This document shows positions 15,583 through 23,571 of a stretch of DNA of 64,000 nucleotides, one piece after another. This DNA is from CAYRNR01 sp964425605 (GTDB taxonomy: Bacteria > Myxococcota_A > UBA796 > UBA9615 > CAYRNR01), in the NCBI GenBank assembly GCA_964425605.1, contig CAYRNR010000016.1, positions 13,905 to 77,904 on the forward strand. The letters run 5' to 3'. The notes below the pieces were generated by a model. It was not told the origin of the DNA. It saw only the letters and a list, made by a program, of their open reading frames with translations, and did no database searches. Position 1 is the stretch's first letter. The number at the start of each line of letters is the position of its first letter. The position numbers were made by a program, and so were the translations under genes.

Positions 15583-16755
15583 ATGCCCACCGTCCTCGTA
15601 CTCGGAATCGGACTCCAGGGCCGCGCCGTCGTCCACGATCTCATCCGCATCCAGAACGTCGGTCACGTCATCGCGGCCGATCTGGACGCTGAAACAGTAC
15701 GCGCCGCCCTACCCACGGACGTGGCCGACCGCGTCGAGGCGGTGAGCGTCGACGCTGGTGACGAGGCCCAGCTGGGCGCGCTGCTGGCGGAATACCGCCC
15801 GGACGCCGTGATCTGCATGCTGCCACCGGCGCTGGGCCCGTCCGTGGCCAGGATGTCGCTGGAGGCGGGCGCGCACTACGTGAGCACGAGCTACACGGGG
15901 CTGCTGGCCGGGTTGCACGACCTGGCCGTGGACCGCGGGCTGGCGGTGCTGCCGGAGATGGGCCTGGACCCGGGGATCGATCTGGTGCTGGCGCAGCTGG
16001 CGGTGTCGCGGCTGGACGAGGTCCACGGGCTCGACGTGTTCGGCGGCGGGCTGCCCGCCCCGGAGTGCGCCGACGCCAACCCGCTGAGGTACAAGGTCAG
16101 CTGGACCCTGCAGGGTGTGCTCGACGCGTACGTGCGACCGGCGCGGCTGCTGCGCGATGGGGAAGAGGTGGCCGTCGCGGGCACGGGCATCTTTCACACC
16201 GACCTGGTGCGGCACGAGGAGGTCGAGGGGGTGGGCCGGCTGGAGGTGTATCCCAACGGCGACGCGGTCTCGTTCATCGAGACGTTCGGGCTGGGGCCGG
16301 CCCTGCGGGAGATGGGGCGGTACTCCCTGCGCTGGCCTGGGCACTGCGCGTTCTGGCACGACATGGTCCGGCTGGGGCTACTGGATGGGGAACCCCCGGT
16401 GGCCGAGGGCCTCGCGCCGCGGCAGCTCATGGCGCGGATGCTCGAGCCGAGGCTGCAGTTCGCCCACGACGAGCAGGACGTGGTGGTGCTGCGGGTCCGG
16501 GCCTGGGGCCTGCGAGGCGGCGCAGCGGTGGAGGAGACCTACGACGTGGTCGACTACCGGGATCTGGAGACGGGCCTGTTCGCGATGAACCGCACGGTGG
16601 GATTCACCGCGGCCATCGCCGCGCAGCTGCTGCTGGATGGGAGCGTCTCGGAGCGGGGGGTGGTCTCGCCGGCGCGGGACGTACCTCCGGACCTGTTCGT
16701 GGCGGAGCTTCAGAGGCGGGGAATCCGCGTGAGCCGGGGTCGGCGGGAGAGGTGA
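15583..16755 (+). CDS. Saccharopine dehydrogenase family oxidoreductase
   Basis: A 390-residue NAD(P)-binding protein. The Rossmann start is VLVLGIGLQGRAVVHDL with an acidic residue ending strand 2 (AADLD). The Sacchrp_dh pattern continues with VDAGDEAQLGALL and ICMLPPALGPSVARMSLEAG, and the C-terminal catalytic half begins around GLDPGIDLVLAQLA, characteristic of saccharopine reductase/dehydrogenase-like enzymes. Length fits the bacterial LYS9-like form. It could act in lysine metabolism or in a polyamine (carboxynorspermidine-type) reaction; the motifs do not separate these. ATG at 15583 follows TGGAGGTG inside a purine repeat. Convergent with the acidic protein at 16763 with 7 bp between. 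Confidence 0.85.
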   Translation: MPTVLVLGIGLQGRAVVHDLIRIQNVGHVIAADLDAETVRAALPTDVADRVEAVSVDAGDEAQLGALLAEYRPDAVICMLPPALGPSVARMSLEAGAHYVSTSYTGLLAGLHDLAVDRGLAVLPEMGLDPGIDLVLAQLAVSRLDEVHGLDVFGGGLPAPECADANPLRYKVSWTLQGVLDAYVRPARLLRDGEEVAVAGTGIFHTDLVRHEEVEGVGRLEVYPNGDAVSFIETFGLGPALREMGRYSLRWPGHCAFWHDMVRLGLLDGEPPVAEGLAPRQLMARMLEPRLQFAHDEQDVVVLRVRAWGLRGGAAVEETYDVVDYRDLETGLFAMNRTVGFTAAIAAQLLLDGSVSERGVVSPARDVPPDLFVAELQRRGIRVSRGRRER

Positions 16756-16762
16756 GGACGGC

Positions 16763-17536
16763 TCAGGGCTTGGACGCCGCGATGGCCTTCCAGAAGTTGG
16801 GGATGTAGTCCGAGGGAACCCCGGCGCTGGCGCCGTCCACGAAGGAGATCTCCGTCTCCTCGTCCTCCTCGGCGCCCTTCTTCTTCTTCTTCTTCTTGCC
16901 CTTCTCCTCCTCGGCCTCGGCCTCGGCCTCGGGCTCGGCGCCGGTCTCGTGGGCCTTGGTCACGGCCTCGCCGGACTCCTCCTCGGTCTCCTCTGCGGCC
17001 TCCTCCTCGGCGTCCTCGTCGGTCTCGGCGATGTGCTGAGCGCAGACCTGGAGCCAGATCTCCTCGGCGGGGAGGTCGGCCCAGGGGATGGTCACGACGA
17101 TGTCGGTCGCGTCCAGCTCGGCCTGGATCAGGTCGCCGTTGCCCTCCCAGGCCTTGCTCTTCTTGGAGTTGACGTTGGCGCCGCTCACCGAGTCGGTCCC
17201 GGTGGAGAGGCTGCCGTCCTCCTCCATGCCCACGGTGTAGACGTTGGGGTAGAAGGTCTTCCAGCCGGGCTGCGCGATCTTGACGGCCAGTCGCGCGTGC
17301 TGGGGCTCGGGGACCTCGGCCCAGGCCGTGTAGGTCTGGATGTGCAGCTCGAGGTTTTCAGCGGTGGAGACCACCTCGAGGCGCGCGAAGTCGAGCTCCG
17401 TGTCCGCGTCTTGGCCGCCCTTGTCGGCCACCACGCTGCCCTCGACCACTTCCAGCCGATCGGACTTGGCCGCGCCGGGCAGGGCCACCACCATCACCAA
17501 GGCAGCCAGGGCCGCCGTCATCATCGTTCGCTTCAT
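16763..17536 (-). CDS. Exported protein with Glu-rich and Lys-rich C-terminal region
   Basis: A 257-residue protein with a cleavable signal peptide (about 1-23, ending PGAAKS). Residues about 25-170 look like a beta-sandwich of the DOMON/carbohydrate-binding-like type (LDFARLEVVSTAENLELHIQ, ARLAVKIAQPGWKTFYPN). Residues 175-235 are low complexity: Asp/Glu runs, EAEAEAEEE and a run of seven Lys. The final 25 residues (ISFVDGASAGVPSDYIPNFW) look folded. I do not recognise the family. A GAGGAGGATC Shine-Dalgarno supports the start. It lies 71 bp downstream of the chalcone-isomerase-like gene on the same strand. Confidence 0.65.
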   Translation of the reverse strand: MKRTMMTAALAALVMVVALPGAAKSDRLEVVEGSVVADKGGQDADTELDFARLEVVSTAENLELHIQTYTAWAEVPEPQHARLAVKIAQPGWKTFYPNVYTVGMEEDGSLSTGTDSVSGANVNSKKSKAWEGNGDLIQAELDATDIVVTIPWADLPAEEIWLQVCAQHIAETDEDAEEEAAEETEEESGEAVTKAHETGAEPEAEAEAEEEKGKKKKKKKGAEEDEETEISFVDGASAGVPSDYIPNFWKAIAASKP

Positions 17537-17607
17537 CACCTGTGATCCTCCTCGTGGGGAGCTTTGGGCGCCGATTGTGCCAGAAGCCGCGCGCCCGCGA
17601 AACTCCC

Positions 17608-18165
17608 TCATCCTCCGAGCATGCCGCGCTTGAGTTTTCCGTGGACCGGATCCGGCCCCAGCCAGATGCGGAACACGGCCTTTATGAATTCGAGATCCTG
17701 GGTCCCGCCGCGGGGTACGCCGTTGAGCTGCACCCCCAAGCCGGCCCCCGGCAGATAGTAGATATCCACCACGTCGTCCACGGCCACTTCCTCCACCGAC
17801 GACGTGAGCATCTCCAGATCTTCGGTGAACGGCGCCGTGTCTCCGCCGGTGGCCTTGGCGAATCCCTCCTCGATGGCGGTGACCATCTGCGCGCCGGTCA
17901 GCCGGCCGTAGACCATGTGCATGCGGATGGCCGTGGCCTGCTGAGCGAGGCAGATGGCCTCGGCGTCCGTGGACTTTTTTGTCAGGTAGAGCCCACCCAC
18001 GTAGATGGGGATACGGAACTTGGTCCGGACCCCGGTTCCGTTGAGGACCAGGGTCTGGCCCTCGAAGGTCAGGGAATCGGGAAGCTTCACGCCGGCGACC
18101 TCCTCGGCGCCCGCGCCGCTGGCGAGCACCCACAACCCGAGCACCAGGCCCAACGCGCGATTCAT
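17608..18165 (-). CDS. Chalcone isomerase-like periplasmic protein
   Basis: A 185-residue protein with a signal peptide (ends SGAGAEE). The mature domain matches the bacterial CHI-like family of about 160 residues: GVKLPDSLTFEGQTLVLNGT, then GTGVRTKFRIPIYVGGLYL, a helix region, DLEMLTSSVEEVAVDDVVDI and a C-terminal FIKAVFRIWLGPDPV. Bacterial members are exported, not flavonoid enzymes; fatty-acid or lipid binding is the usual suggestion. It is divergent from gltS with 87 bp between and probably co-transcribed with the acidic protein downstream. Confidence 0.8.
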   Translation of the reverse strand: MNRALGLVLGLWVLASGAGAEEVAGVKLPDSLTFEGQTLVLNGTGVRTKFRIPIYVGGLYLTKKSTDAEAICLAQQATAIRMHMVYGRLTGAQMVTAIEEGFAKATGGDTAPFTEDLEMLTSSVEEVAVDDVVDIYYLPGAGLGVQLNGVPRGGTQDLEFIKAVFRIWLGPDPVHGKLKRGMLGG

Positions 18166-18252
18166 GCCACCGTCCCGGGTCCTGTTGACCGGCATCCGAC
18201 CGTGCGCCTAGGATCCAGGCCTCCCCGACTCTTTCGCGGATGGGACGAGCCG

Positions 18253-19461
18253 ATGACGGTGCAGCTGAATCTCGTGCAGACCTGTGCGCTGGCCCTCGGC
18301 GTGCTCATGCTGGGCACCCTGCTCAACCGGTTCATCCCGTTCCTGCGCAACAACAACATCCCCGAACCCGTGGTGGGCGGCATCGTCTTCGCGGTGTTCA
18401 GCATGATAGCCCACTCCCAGTTCGGCTTCTCGTTCGCCTACGACATGTCTCTCAAGACGCCGCTGATGCTGGTGTTCTTCACCACGGTGGGTCTCGGGGC
18501 GTCGATCAAGCTGCTGATCCGTGGCGGTCCGAAGGTGCTGCTGTTCCTCGGCATCGCCACGATCTACCTGATCATCCAGAACGCCACCGGGGTCACCCTG
18601 GCGTGGGCCACGGACATGCACCCCCTGGTGGGGCTGCTGGCCGGCTCCATCACCCTGTCGGGCGGCCACGGCACCGGCGTGACCTACGCCGAGATCTTCA
18701 CCGACGTGCACAACATCCGCGGCACCATGGAGCTGGCCATGGCCTGCGCCACCTTCGGGCTGGTGCTGGGCGGCCTGATCGGCGGGCCGGTGACGAAGCG
18801 GCTCATCGACAAGTTCAAGCTCAAGCCCGAGGAGTACCGGCACGAGCGCAAGACCGAGGAGGTGACCTACGACCTGGACGAGGAGGACGACGTCACCCCG
18901 CGCAAGATGCTCGAGACCATCACGATCATCGCCGTGTGCATGGTGCTGGGCGACCTGCTCTACCGCTTCTTGATGTCCCACGGCCTGACCGTGCCGTCGT
19001 TCATCTGCTCGCTGTTCCTGGGCCTGGCGATCACCAACATCTTCGACCTCACCGGCATCTACAAGATCAACAAGGAGACGGTGGACCAGTGGGGCACCAT
19101 CAGCCTGTCCGTCTTCCTGGCCATGGCGCTGATGTCCCTGCGGTTGTGGGAGCTGCTGAATCTGGCCGGCCCGATGCTGTTGATCCTGCTCGCGCAGACC
19201 GCGGTGATGGTCCTGTTCGCCACCTTCGTGACCTTCCGCGTCATGGGCCGGGACTACGACGCCGCCATCATGGCCGGCGGCCACTGCGGCTTCGGCATGG
19301 GCGCGACCCCGACGGCCGTGGCCAACATGGAGGCGCTGGTGTCGCGCTACGGCCCCTCGCCCCAGTCGTTCCTGGTGGTCCCGATGGTGGGGGCGTTCTT
19401 CATCGACATCGCCAACGCGCTGGTGATCCAGCTGTTCTTCGCTGTCCCGGGGGTGAGGTGA
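18253..19461 (+). CDS. gltS: GltS-type sodium/glutamate symporter
   Basis: A 402-residue membrane protein with about ten to twelve hydrophobic segments. The GltS pattern is clear: N-terminal NLVQTCALALGVLMLGTLLN, IPEPVVGGIVFA, a reentrant-loop region LAGSITLSGGHGTGVTYAE, and a second one GGHCGFGMGATPTAVANMEA, which together form the substrate/Na+ sites. A charged cytoplasmic loop (KPEEYRHERKTEEVTYDLDE) separates the halves. It normally imports L-glutamate with Na+. Unusually it is followed after 4 bp by a TAXI-type substrate-binding lipoprotein and then an RND-porter-like lipoprotein, which suggests a periplasm-assisted transport system. Confidence 0.88.
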   Translation: MTVQLNLVQTCALALGVLMLGTLLNRFIPFLRNNNIPEPVVGGIVFAVFSMIAHSQFGFSFAYDMSLKTPLMLVFFTTVGLGASIKLLIRGGPKVLLFLGIATIYLIIQNATGVTLAWATDMHPLVGLLAGSITLSGGHGTGVTYAEIFTDVHNIRGTMELAMACATFGLVLGGLIGGPVTKRLIDKFKLKPEEYRHERKTEEVTYDLDEEDDVTPRKMLETITIIAVCMVLGDLLYRFLMSHGLTVPSFICSLFLGLAITNIFDLTGIYKINKETVDQWGTISLSVFLAMALMSLRLWELLNLAGPMLLILLAQTAVMVLFATFVTFRVMGRDYDAAIMAGGHCGFGMGATPTAVANMEALVSRYGPSPQSFLVVPMVGAFFIDIANALVIQLFFAVPGVR

Positions 19462-19465
19462 CGCG

Positions 19466-20965
19466 ATGACCGCGCTCCGTCTACTGATCACGCTGACGAT
19501 CGTGGCGAGCCTCGCGGGCTGCCGCCGCGGACCGGACACCGAGGAGCTGCGCGCGGAGCTGCAGCAGAGCCTGGACGAGGACTACGTCGAAGGGCTGTTC
19601 GAGGTGGCCGACCTGTCCCGCAAGGGGGTCTTCCCGTACAAGGTCGACGGCGACGAGCGCGACCGCCTGCTGGTCTACTACGATGCGGAGATCGAGTTCC
19701 AGCGCGACCACCGGCTGACGGACTGGGAGAACATCGGCGTGGGCTCGCTGCTGGGCGTGCTCGGCGCGACGCCCCAGGGCGTGGCGGGCGTGGAGCCGGA
19801 CGGCAACACCGCCGGGGATCGCCTGGTCGTCTACGGCGCCGCCCCCTACGCGCGCCAGGACGACGCCTGGCAGGTCGCCGCGGATCGCGGTGAGGCGGGC
19901 CTCCAGGCCGGCGAGGTCACCCAGCCCGGGGACATCCACGAGTCCCTCGACCACACGCCCCGTCAGCGCCGCCTCATGCGCCTGGAGCAGGTTGGGGCCG
20001 GACTGGACCGGGCCGGAGACGACCTCGCGGTGAGACGGTTCGACGCCGATCTGGAGCGCTTCGTGGCCCTCGAGGAGTGCAGGATCGCCGCCGCCGACGG
20101 GCGGCCCGCCCTGGCCACGGGCCAGAACTTCGGCGAATACGCCGCGCTGGGGACGGCCCTCGCCGCGGTGCTCACCGACGCGGGCGCCGAGGCGTGCCTG
20201 CTCGCCACCGCCGGGAGCGTGGAGAACTGCGAGCGCCTCGCCGCCGGCGACGTCAACTTCGCCCTGGCCCAGGGGGACGTCGCGGCCATGGCCTACGCCG
20301 GCACGGGCATCTTCGACGGCCACGTGCCTGCCCAGGACCTCCGGGTCCTGTCCGCCCTCTACCCCGAGGCCGTCCAGATCGCGACCCTCGAGGGCACCGG
20401 AGTCCGCGAGCTGGCCGACCTGACGGGCCGCAGGGTCTCCCTGGGAGAGGCCGGCTCCGGCACTCGCGCCAACGCCATGCGAGTCCTGCGCGCCGCGGGC
20501 ATCCCGGTGGGCCTGCTCGACGCCGCGGACAGCCGCCCCACGGCCGAGGCCCTCGACGCCCTCGCCGCCGGTGAGCTGGATGCGGTGTTCGTCACCGCCG
20601 CGTGGCCCCTGGGCGCGCTGACGGACCTGGCCGCGCGGGCCGATCTTCGCCTCGTGTCCATCCCCGCCGAGACCATCGAGCGCCTCGCGTCCATCGACCG
20701 CGCGCTGGTGGAGGTGACCCTCCCCGCCAACACCTACCCGGGTGAGCGAGCGCCCTGCCGCACGGTGGCGGTCACCTCGATGCTGCTGTCCCGCGCCGAC
20801 GTGGACAACGCGCTGGTGACGACCCTGCTCGAAGCCACCTTCGACCACGTCCAGCAGCTCGGGGAGCACAGCTCCCACGCCTGGTACGTGTCGCCGGCCA
20901 CGGCGAAGACGGGCGCGTCGATCCCGCTGCACTCGGCCGCCGACCGATACCTCGCCGGGCGATGA
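19466..20965 (+). CDS. TAXI-family (TRAP-type) solute-binding lipoprotein with N-terminal extension
   Basis: A 499-residue lipoprotein (ASLAGC, Cys19). Residues about 215-495 are a TAXI domain of the TRAP transporter family: ATGQNFGEYAALGTALAAVL, AQGDVAAMAYAGTGIF, LRVLSALYPEAVQIATL, GRRVSLGEAGSGTRANAMRV and a C-terminal SPATAKTGASIPLHSAADRY. TAXI proteins bind glutamate/glutamine or related acids. Residues 20-210 are an extra helical/beta region with no match I recognise (ordinary TAXI proteins are about 320 residues). No TRAP membrane subunits are present; instead it is sandwiched between gltS (4 bp gap) and the RND-like lipoprotein gene. Domain call is firm, partner is inferred from the operon. 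Confidence 0.82.
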   Translation: MTALRLLITLTIVASLAGCRRGPDTEELRAELQQSLDEDYVEGLFEVADLSRKGVFPYKVDGDERDRLLVYYDAEIEFQRDHRLTDWENIGVGSLLGVLGATPQGVAGVEPDGNTAGDRLVVYGAAPYARQDDAWQVAADRGEAGLQAGEVTQPGDIHESLDHTPRQRRLMRLEQVGAGLDRAGDDLAVRRFDADLERFVALEECRIAAADGRPALATGQNFGEYAALGTALAAVLTDAGAEACLLATAGSVENCERLAAGDVNFALAQGDVAAMAYAGTGIFDGHVPAQDLRVLSALYPEAVQIATLEGTGVRELADLTGRRVSLGEAGSGTRANAMRVLRAAGIPVGLLDAADSRPTAEALDALAAGELDAVFVTAAWPLGALTDLAARADLRLVSIPAETIERLASIDRALVEVTLPANTYPGERAPCRTVAVTSMLLSRADVDNALVTTLLEATFDHVQQLGEHSSHAWYVSPATAKTGASIPLHSAADRYLAGR

Positions 20966-20985
20966 CGGCCGGGGAGGCTCCCACG

Positions 20986-22641
20986 ATGATCCGCCGGCTC
21001 GCGCTGGCCCCGCTGCTGCTCCTGGTGGCCTGCTGCGGTGGGCCCGCCCCGCAGCCGGCGCCGCTCGTCGTCGGTACCCACTGGCCCGGCGCGACCGCCT
21101 CGGAGATGGACCTCCTGGTCGGGCGCTCGCTGGAGACCTCGGTGATCGGGATCGCGGGGGTCACCGGCACGCGGTCCCTCAGCATGGGCGCGGATCACGC
21201 GCTGTGGGTGGAGTACGAGGGGAGCCGCGTCGAGGGCAGGATGCGGCTCGTCGACGCGTTGGCCCAGGTCCAGCTGCCCGTGGACGCCTCGCCACCCTGG
21301 TTGGGTACGGGGGGCTCGTCGCTGCGTCCTCGGCTCTGGATCGTCCTCTCCGGGGACACGGCCCGCGACGCGCTGTCGGCCGCGGCCGACGAGATCGCGC
21401 TGGCCGGGATGACGGTCGTCGGCACGGAGCGCGCGGACGTGCGGGGGAGCGCGAGTCAGCGCGTCGCGATCCGGGTCGAGCACGCGCGTGCCGCCGCGTA
21501 CGGCGTGACCCCTAACGAACTCGTCGAGGCGGTGCACGCGGCCTCGTCGGAGGGGACCCTCGACGCGCTGGCGCACACACCCGTCGGCGGACGAACCGCC
21601 CAGATCGTGCTCCTCGCCGACGTGGCCACCGTCGAGTACGGGCCCGGCGCGAGACGGTCGCGGGTCTCCGCCGGCGGGGCCGAGGCCGTCCTCGTGGAGC
21701 TCGTGGCTGCAACCGACGTCGAACGCGCGACGTTCGAGGAGGCCGTGACCGCGGCCCTCGAGCGCACGCTCCCGACCCTCCCCGAGGGCGTGGACGTGGC
21801 CGTGGTGGCACCGGACGAGGCCGGCCTCGTGGTGGACGTGACGGGCCCGCGGGACGCCGAATTCCTGGACCGGATCGCCGCCGAGCTCTCCGAACTGGCC
21901 GACGAACTCGGTGCGGACGAGATCCACGGCCAGGTCGGCGTGCCGATCCACGCCGACGTGCCCCGGGCCATCGACGACGGGACCGCTCGCCTCCACCTCG
22001 GCTGGTCCGGGGCGCCGCCGGAGGGGGCGCGCGAGCGTCTGCGGGTCGCGTGCGAGGGCCATCCGGGGGTGTCGTGCTGGGTTCACTCGCCCCACAGCGC
22101 GACGGCCACCCTGGTCGTCACCGCCGGCGACGAGGCCGCCCTGGAGGTGGCCGCCGAGGTGGCGGACGCGGCCGCCGGCGTGACCGGCGTGCTCTCTGCG
22201 CACCACGTCGCGCCGCCCCAGGAGCCGGTGATCTCGGTGCGCCCGGACCGCGACAAGCTCGCGCGGCTGGGCCTCTCACCCGCGGACGTGAGCCGCGCCG
22301 TGACCTCGGCGACGGTCGGGCTCGCGGCGGGCCAGGCGTTCGACGGCCATCGGTACGTACCCATCGTCCTCCACTGGGGCGAGATCGAACAGGACGACGC
22401 CCGGGCCATCGCCGATCTCGAGGTCTTCGGCACGCTGCGGGAGGCGCCGATACCCCTGATGGAGGTCTGCACCATCGAGCTCGGCGCCGAGCCTCGCGCG
22501 ATACGCCGCGTCAACGGTCTGTGGGCGACCAACGTGCTCGTCGAGCTCCCCACGCGCGGGCAGGGGCGCGTGCGCAAGCGGCTCGAGGCCGCGGTGCGCG
22601 AGGTGGCGCTGCCCGGCGGCGCCGCGGTGACGTTCGAGTAG
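20986..22641 (+). CDS. RND-porter-like lipoprotein lacking transmembrane domains
   Basis: A 551-residue lipoprotein from the ATG at 20986, which follows GGGGAGG and gives a compact signal (LLLVAC, Cys16); an ATG at 20962 overlapping the upstream stop is the alternative. The mature part resembles the two periplasmic halves of an AcrB/CusA-type RND pump placed in tandem. First half: HWPGATASEMDLLVGRSLE and GIAGVTGTRSLS, with an LVDALAQVQLPV helix. Second half: VRPDRDKLARLGLSPADVSR, AGQAFDGHRYVPIVLH, IADLEVFGTLREAPIPLMEV and RRVNGLWATNVLVEL. None of the twelve membrane helices is present. Third gene of the gltS-TAXI operon. A soluble, lipid-anchored RND porter is not a form I know; it may be a binding or adaptor protein. 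Confidence 0.7.
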   Translation: MIRRLALAPLLLLVACCGGPAPQPAPLVVGTHWPGATASEMDLLVGRSLETSVIGIAGVTGTRSLSMGADHALWVEYEGSRVEGRMRLVDALAQVQLPVDASPPWLGTGGSSLRPRLWIVLSGDTARDALSAAADEIALAGMTVVGTERADVRGSASQRVAIRVEHARAAAYGVTPNELVEAVHAASSEGTLDALAHTPVGGRTAQIVLLADVATVEYGPGARRSRVSAGGAEAVLVELVAATDVERATFEEAVTAALERTLPTLPEGVDVAVVAPDEAGLVVDVTGPRDAEFLDRIAAELSELADELGADEIHGQVGVPIHADVPRAIDDGTARLHLGWSGAPPEGARERLRVACEGHPGVSCWVHSPHSATATLVVTAGDEAALEVAAEVADAAAGVTGVLSAHHVAPPQEPVISVRPDRDKLARLGLSPADVSRAVTSATVGLAAGQAFDGHRYVPIVLHWGEIEQDDARAIADLEVFGTLREAPIPLMEVCTIELGAEPRAIRRVNGLWATNVLVELPTRGQGRVRKRLEAAVREVALPGGAAVTFE

Positions 22642-22645
22642 CCGC

Positions 22646-23521
22646 CTACCGTCTCACCGACGCCGCCACGTCGCGGCCGATCTGCCAGGCGAACCCCAGG
22701 AATCCCAGGGCGTTGAAGGTCTCCCGCATCTCGTAGGGCAGGTGCTCGCGGAGCCAGAACGGTGCGGAGATGGCGAAGATGATCTTGGTCGCCACGGCCA
22801 GGCACAGCAGGACGGTCAGCAGCCGGGTGGCCCGGTGTAGCCGCGGCGTGCGGAGGCTGTACACGAGCACCCCCACGAGCACCGCGAGCATGATCCACGA
22901 GATCAGGCGCTGCTCGTCGAACCCGCCGCTGCCGCGGAGGTCCGCGGGGATGAAGTACATGGCGGCCACGGTGAACGGGACCATGAAGATGCCCGTGGGC
23001 AGGGGGAAGCGGAACCGGTCCAGCGTGTCGGCGAACCAGGGCCAGACCAGCCTCAGCAGCGGCAGGATGAAGCCCGCCGTGAGGGCGATCATCGCCATGA
23101 TCCGGTTGGAGACGCCGGTGTGGAGGTTGTGGAGGTTCACCCCGGTCTGCATGCTGATGTCCAGCCAGTAGTCCGGTGTGCGGAAGAACAGGAACCGCTG
23201 ACCGTAGTCCAGCTCCTCGAGCCCGGCGAAGAACAGCGCCGCGGCGAAGACCAGGACGAAGGCGTGCAACACACCGACCGGCCTCAGGCGACGAAACGCC
23301 CGCACCGCGGTGAACGTCATGAACAGTCCCCCCGCCAGGTAGGCCATGGCCTGGGACATCTCGTACACCGCGTCCTCGGGCAACATGTACTCGATGGCGG
23401 GCGGGTACAGGGCGAGCGCGACGTACGGCGGTACGGTGACGACGAACACCAGGGCGTACATGAATGTCCAGGACCGCCGGGAGTCGTGTCGATTGGGCGT
23501 GTCCGAACCGGCTGAGTTCAT
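22646..23521 (-). CDS. Multi-spanning membrane protein of unknown function
   Basis: A 291-residue protein with seven or eight hydrophobic segments. Between them is FAGLEELDYGQRFLFF followed by NLHNLHTG, matching a widespread uncharacterised membrane family with a conserved EE-x-x-x-GQR motif and a later NLHN; both lie at the membrane surface and could be catalytic. A good Shine-Dalgarno (GAGGAG) precedes the ATG at 23521. It is divergent from the carbamoyltransferase gene with 50 bp between and convergent with the RND-like gene with 4 bp between. Function unknown. Confidence 0.8.
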   Translation of the reverse strand: MNSAGSDTPNRHDSRRSWTFMYALVFVVTVPPYVALALYPPAIEYMLPEDAVYEMSQAMAYLAGGLFMTFTAVRAFRRLRPVGVLHAFVLVFAAALFFAGLEELDYGQRFLFFRTPDYWLDISMQTGVNLHNLHTGVSNRIMAMIALTAGFILPLLRLVWPWFADTLDRFRFPLPTGIFMVPFTVAAMYFIPADLRGSGGFDEQRLISWIMLAVLVGVLVYSLRTPRLHRATRLLTVLLCLAVATKIIFAISAPFWLREHLPYEMRETFNALGFLGFAWQIGRDVAASVRR

Positions 23522-23571
23522 CGGGTCTCCTCGTGCATGGTAAAAGATACCACTCGGAAGGACTCCAAACG

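Noticed and set aside
15453..15692. Small frame beginning MPVRRTAPSRPQGAP, also seen at 51643-51843
   Set aside because: The match results from the inverted intergenic repeat; the two frames differ beyond it and have no start signal.
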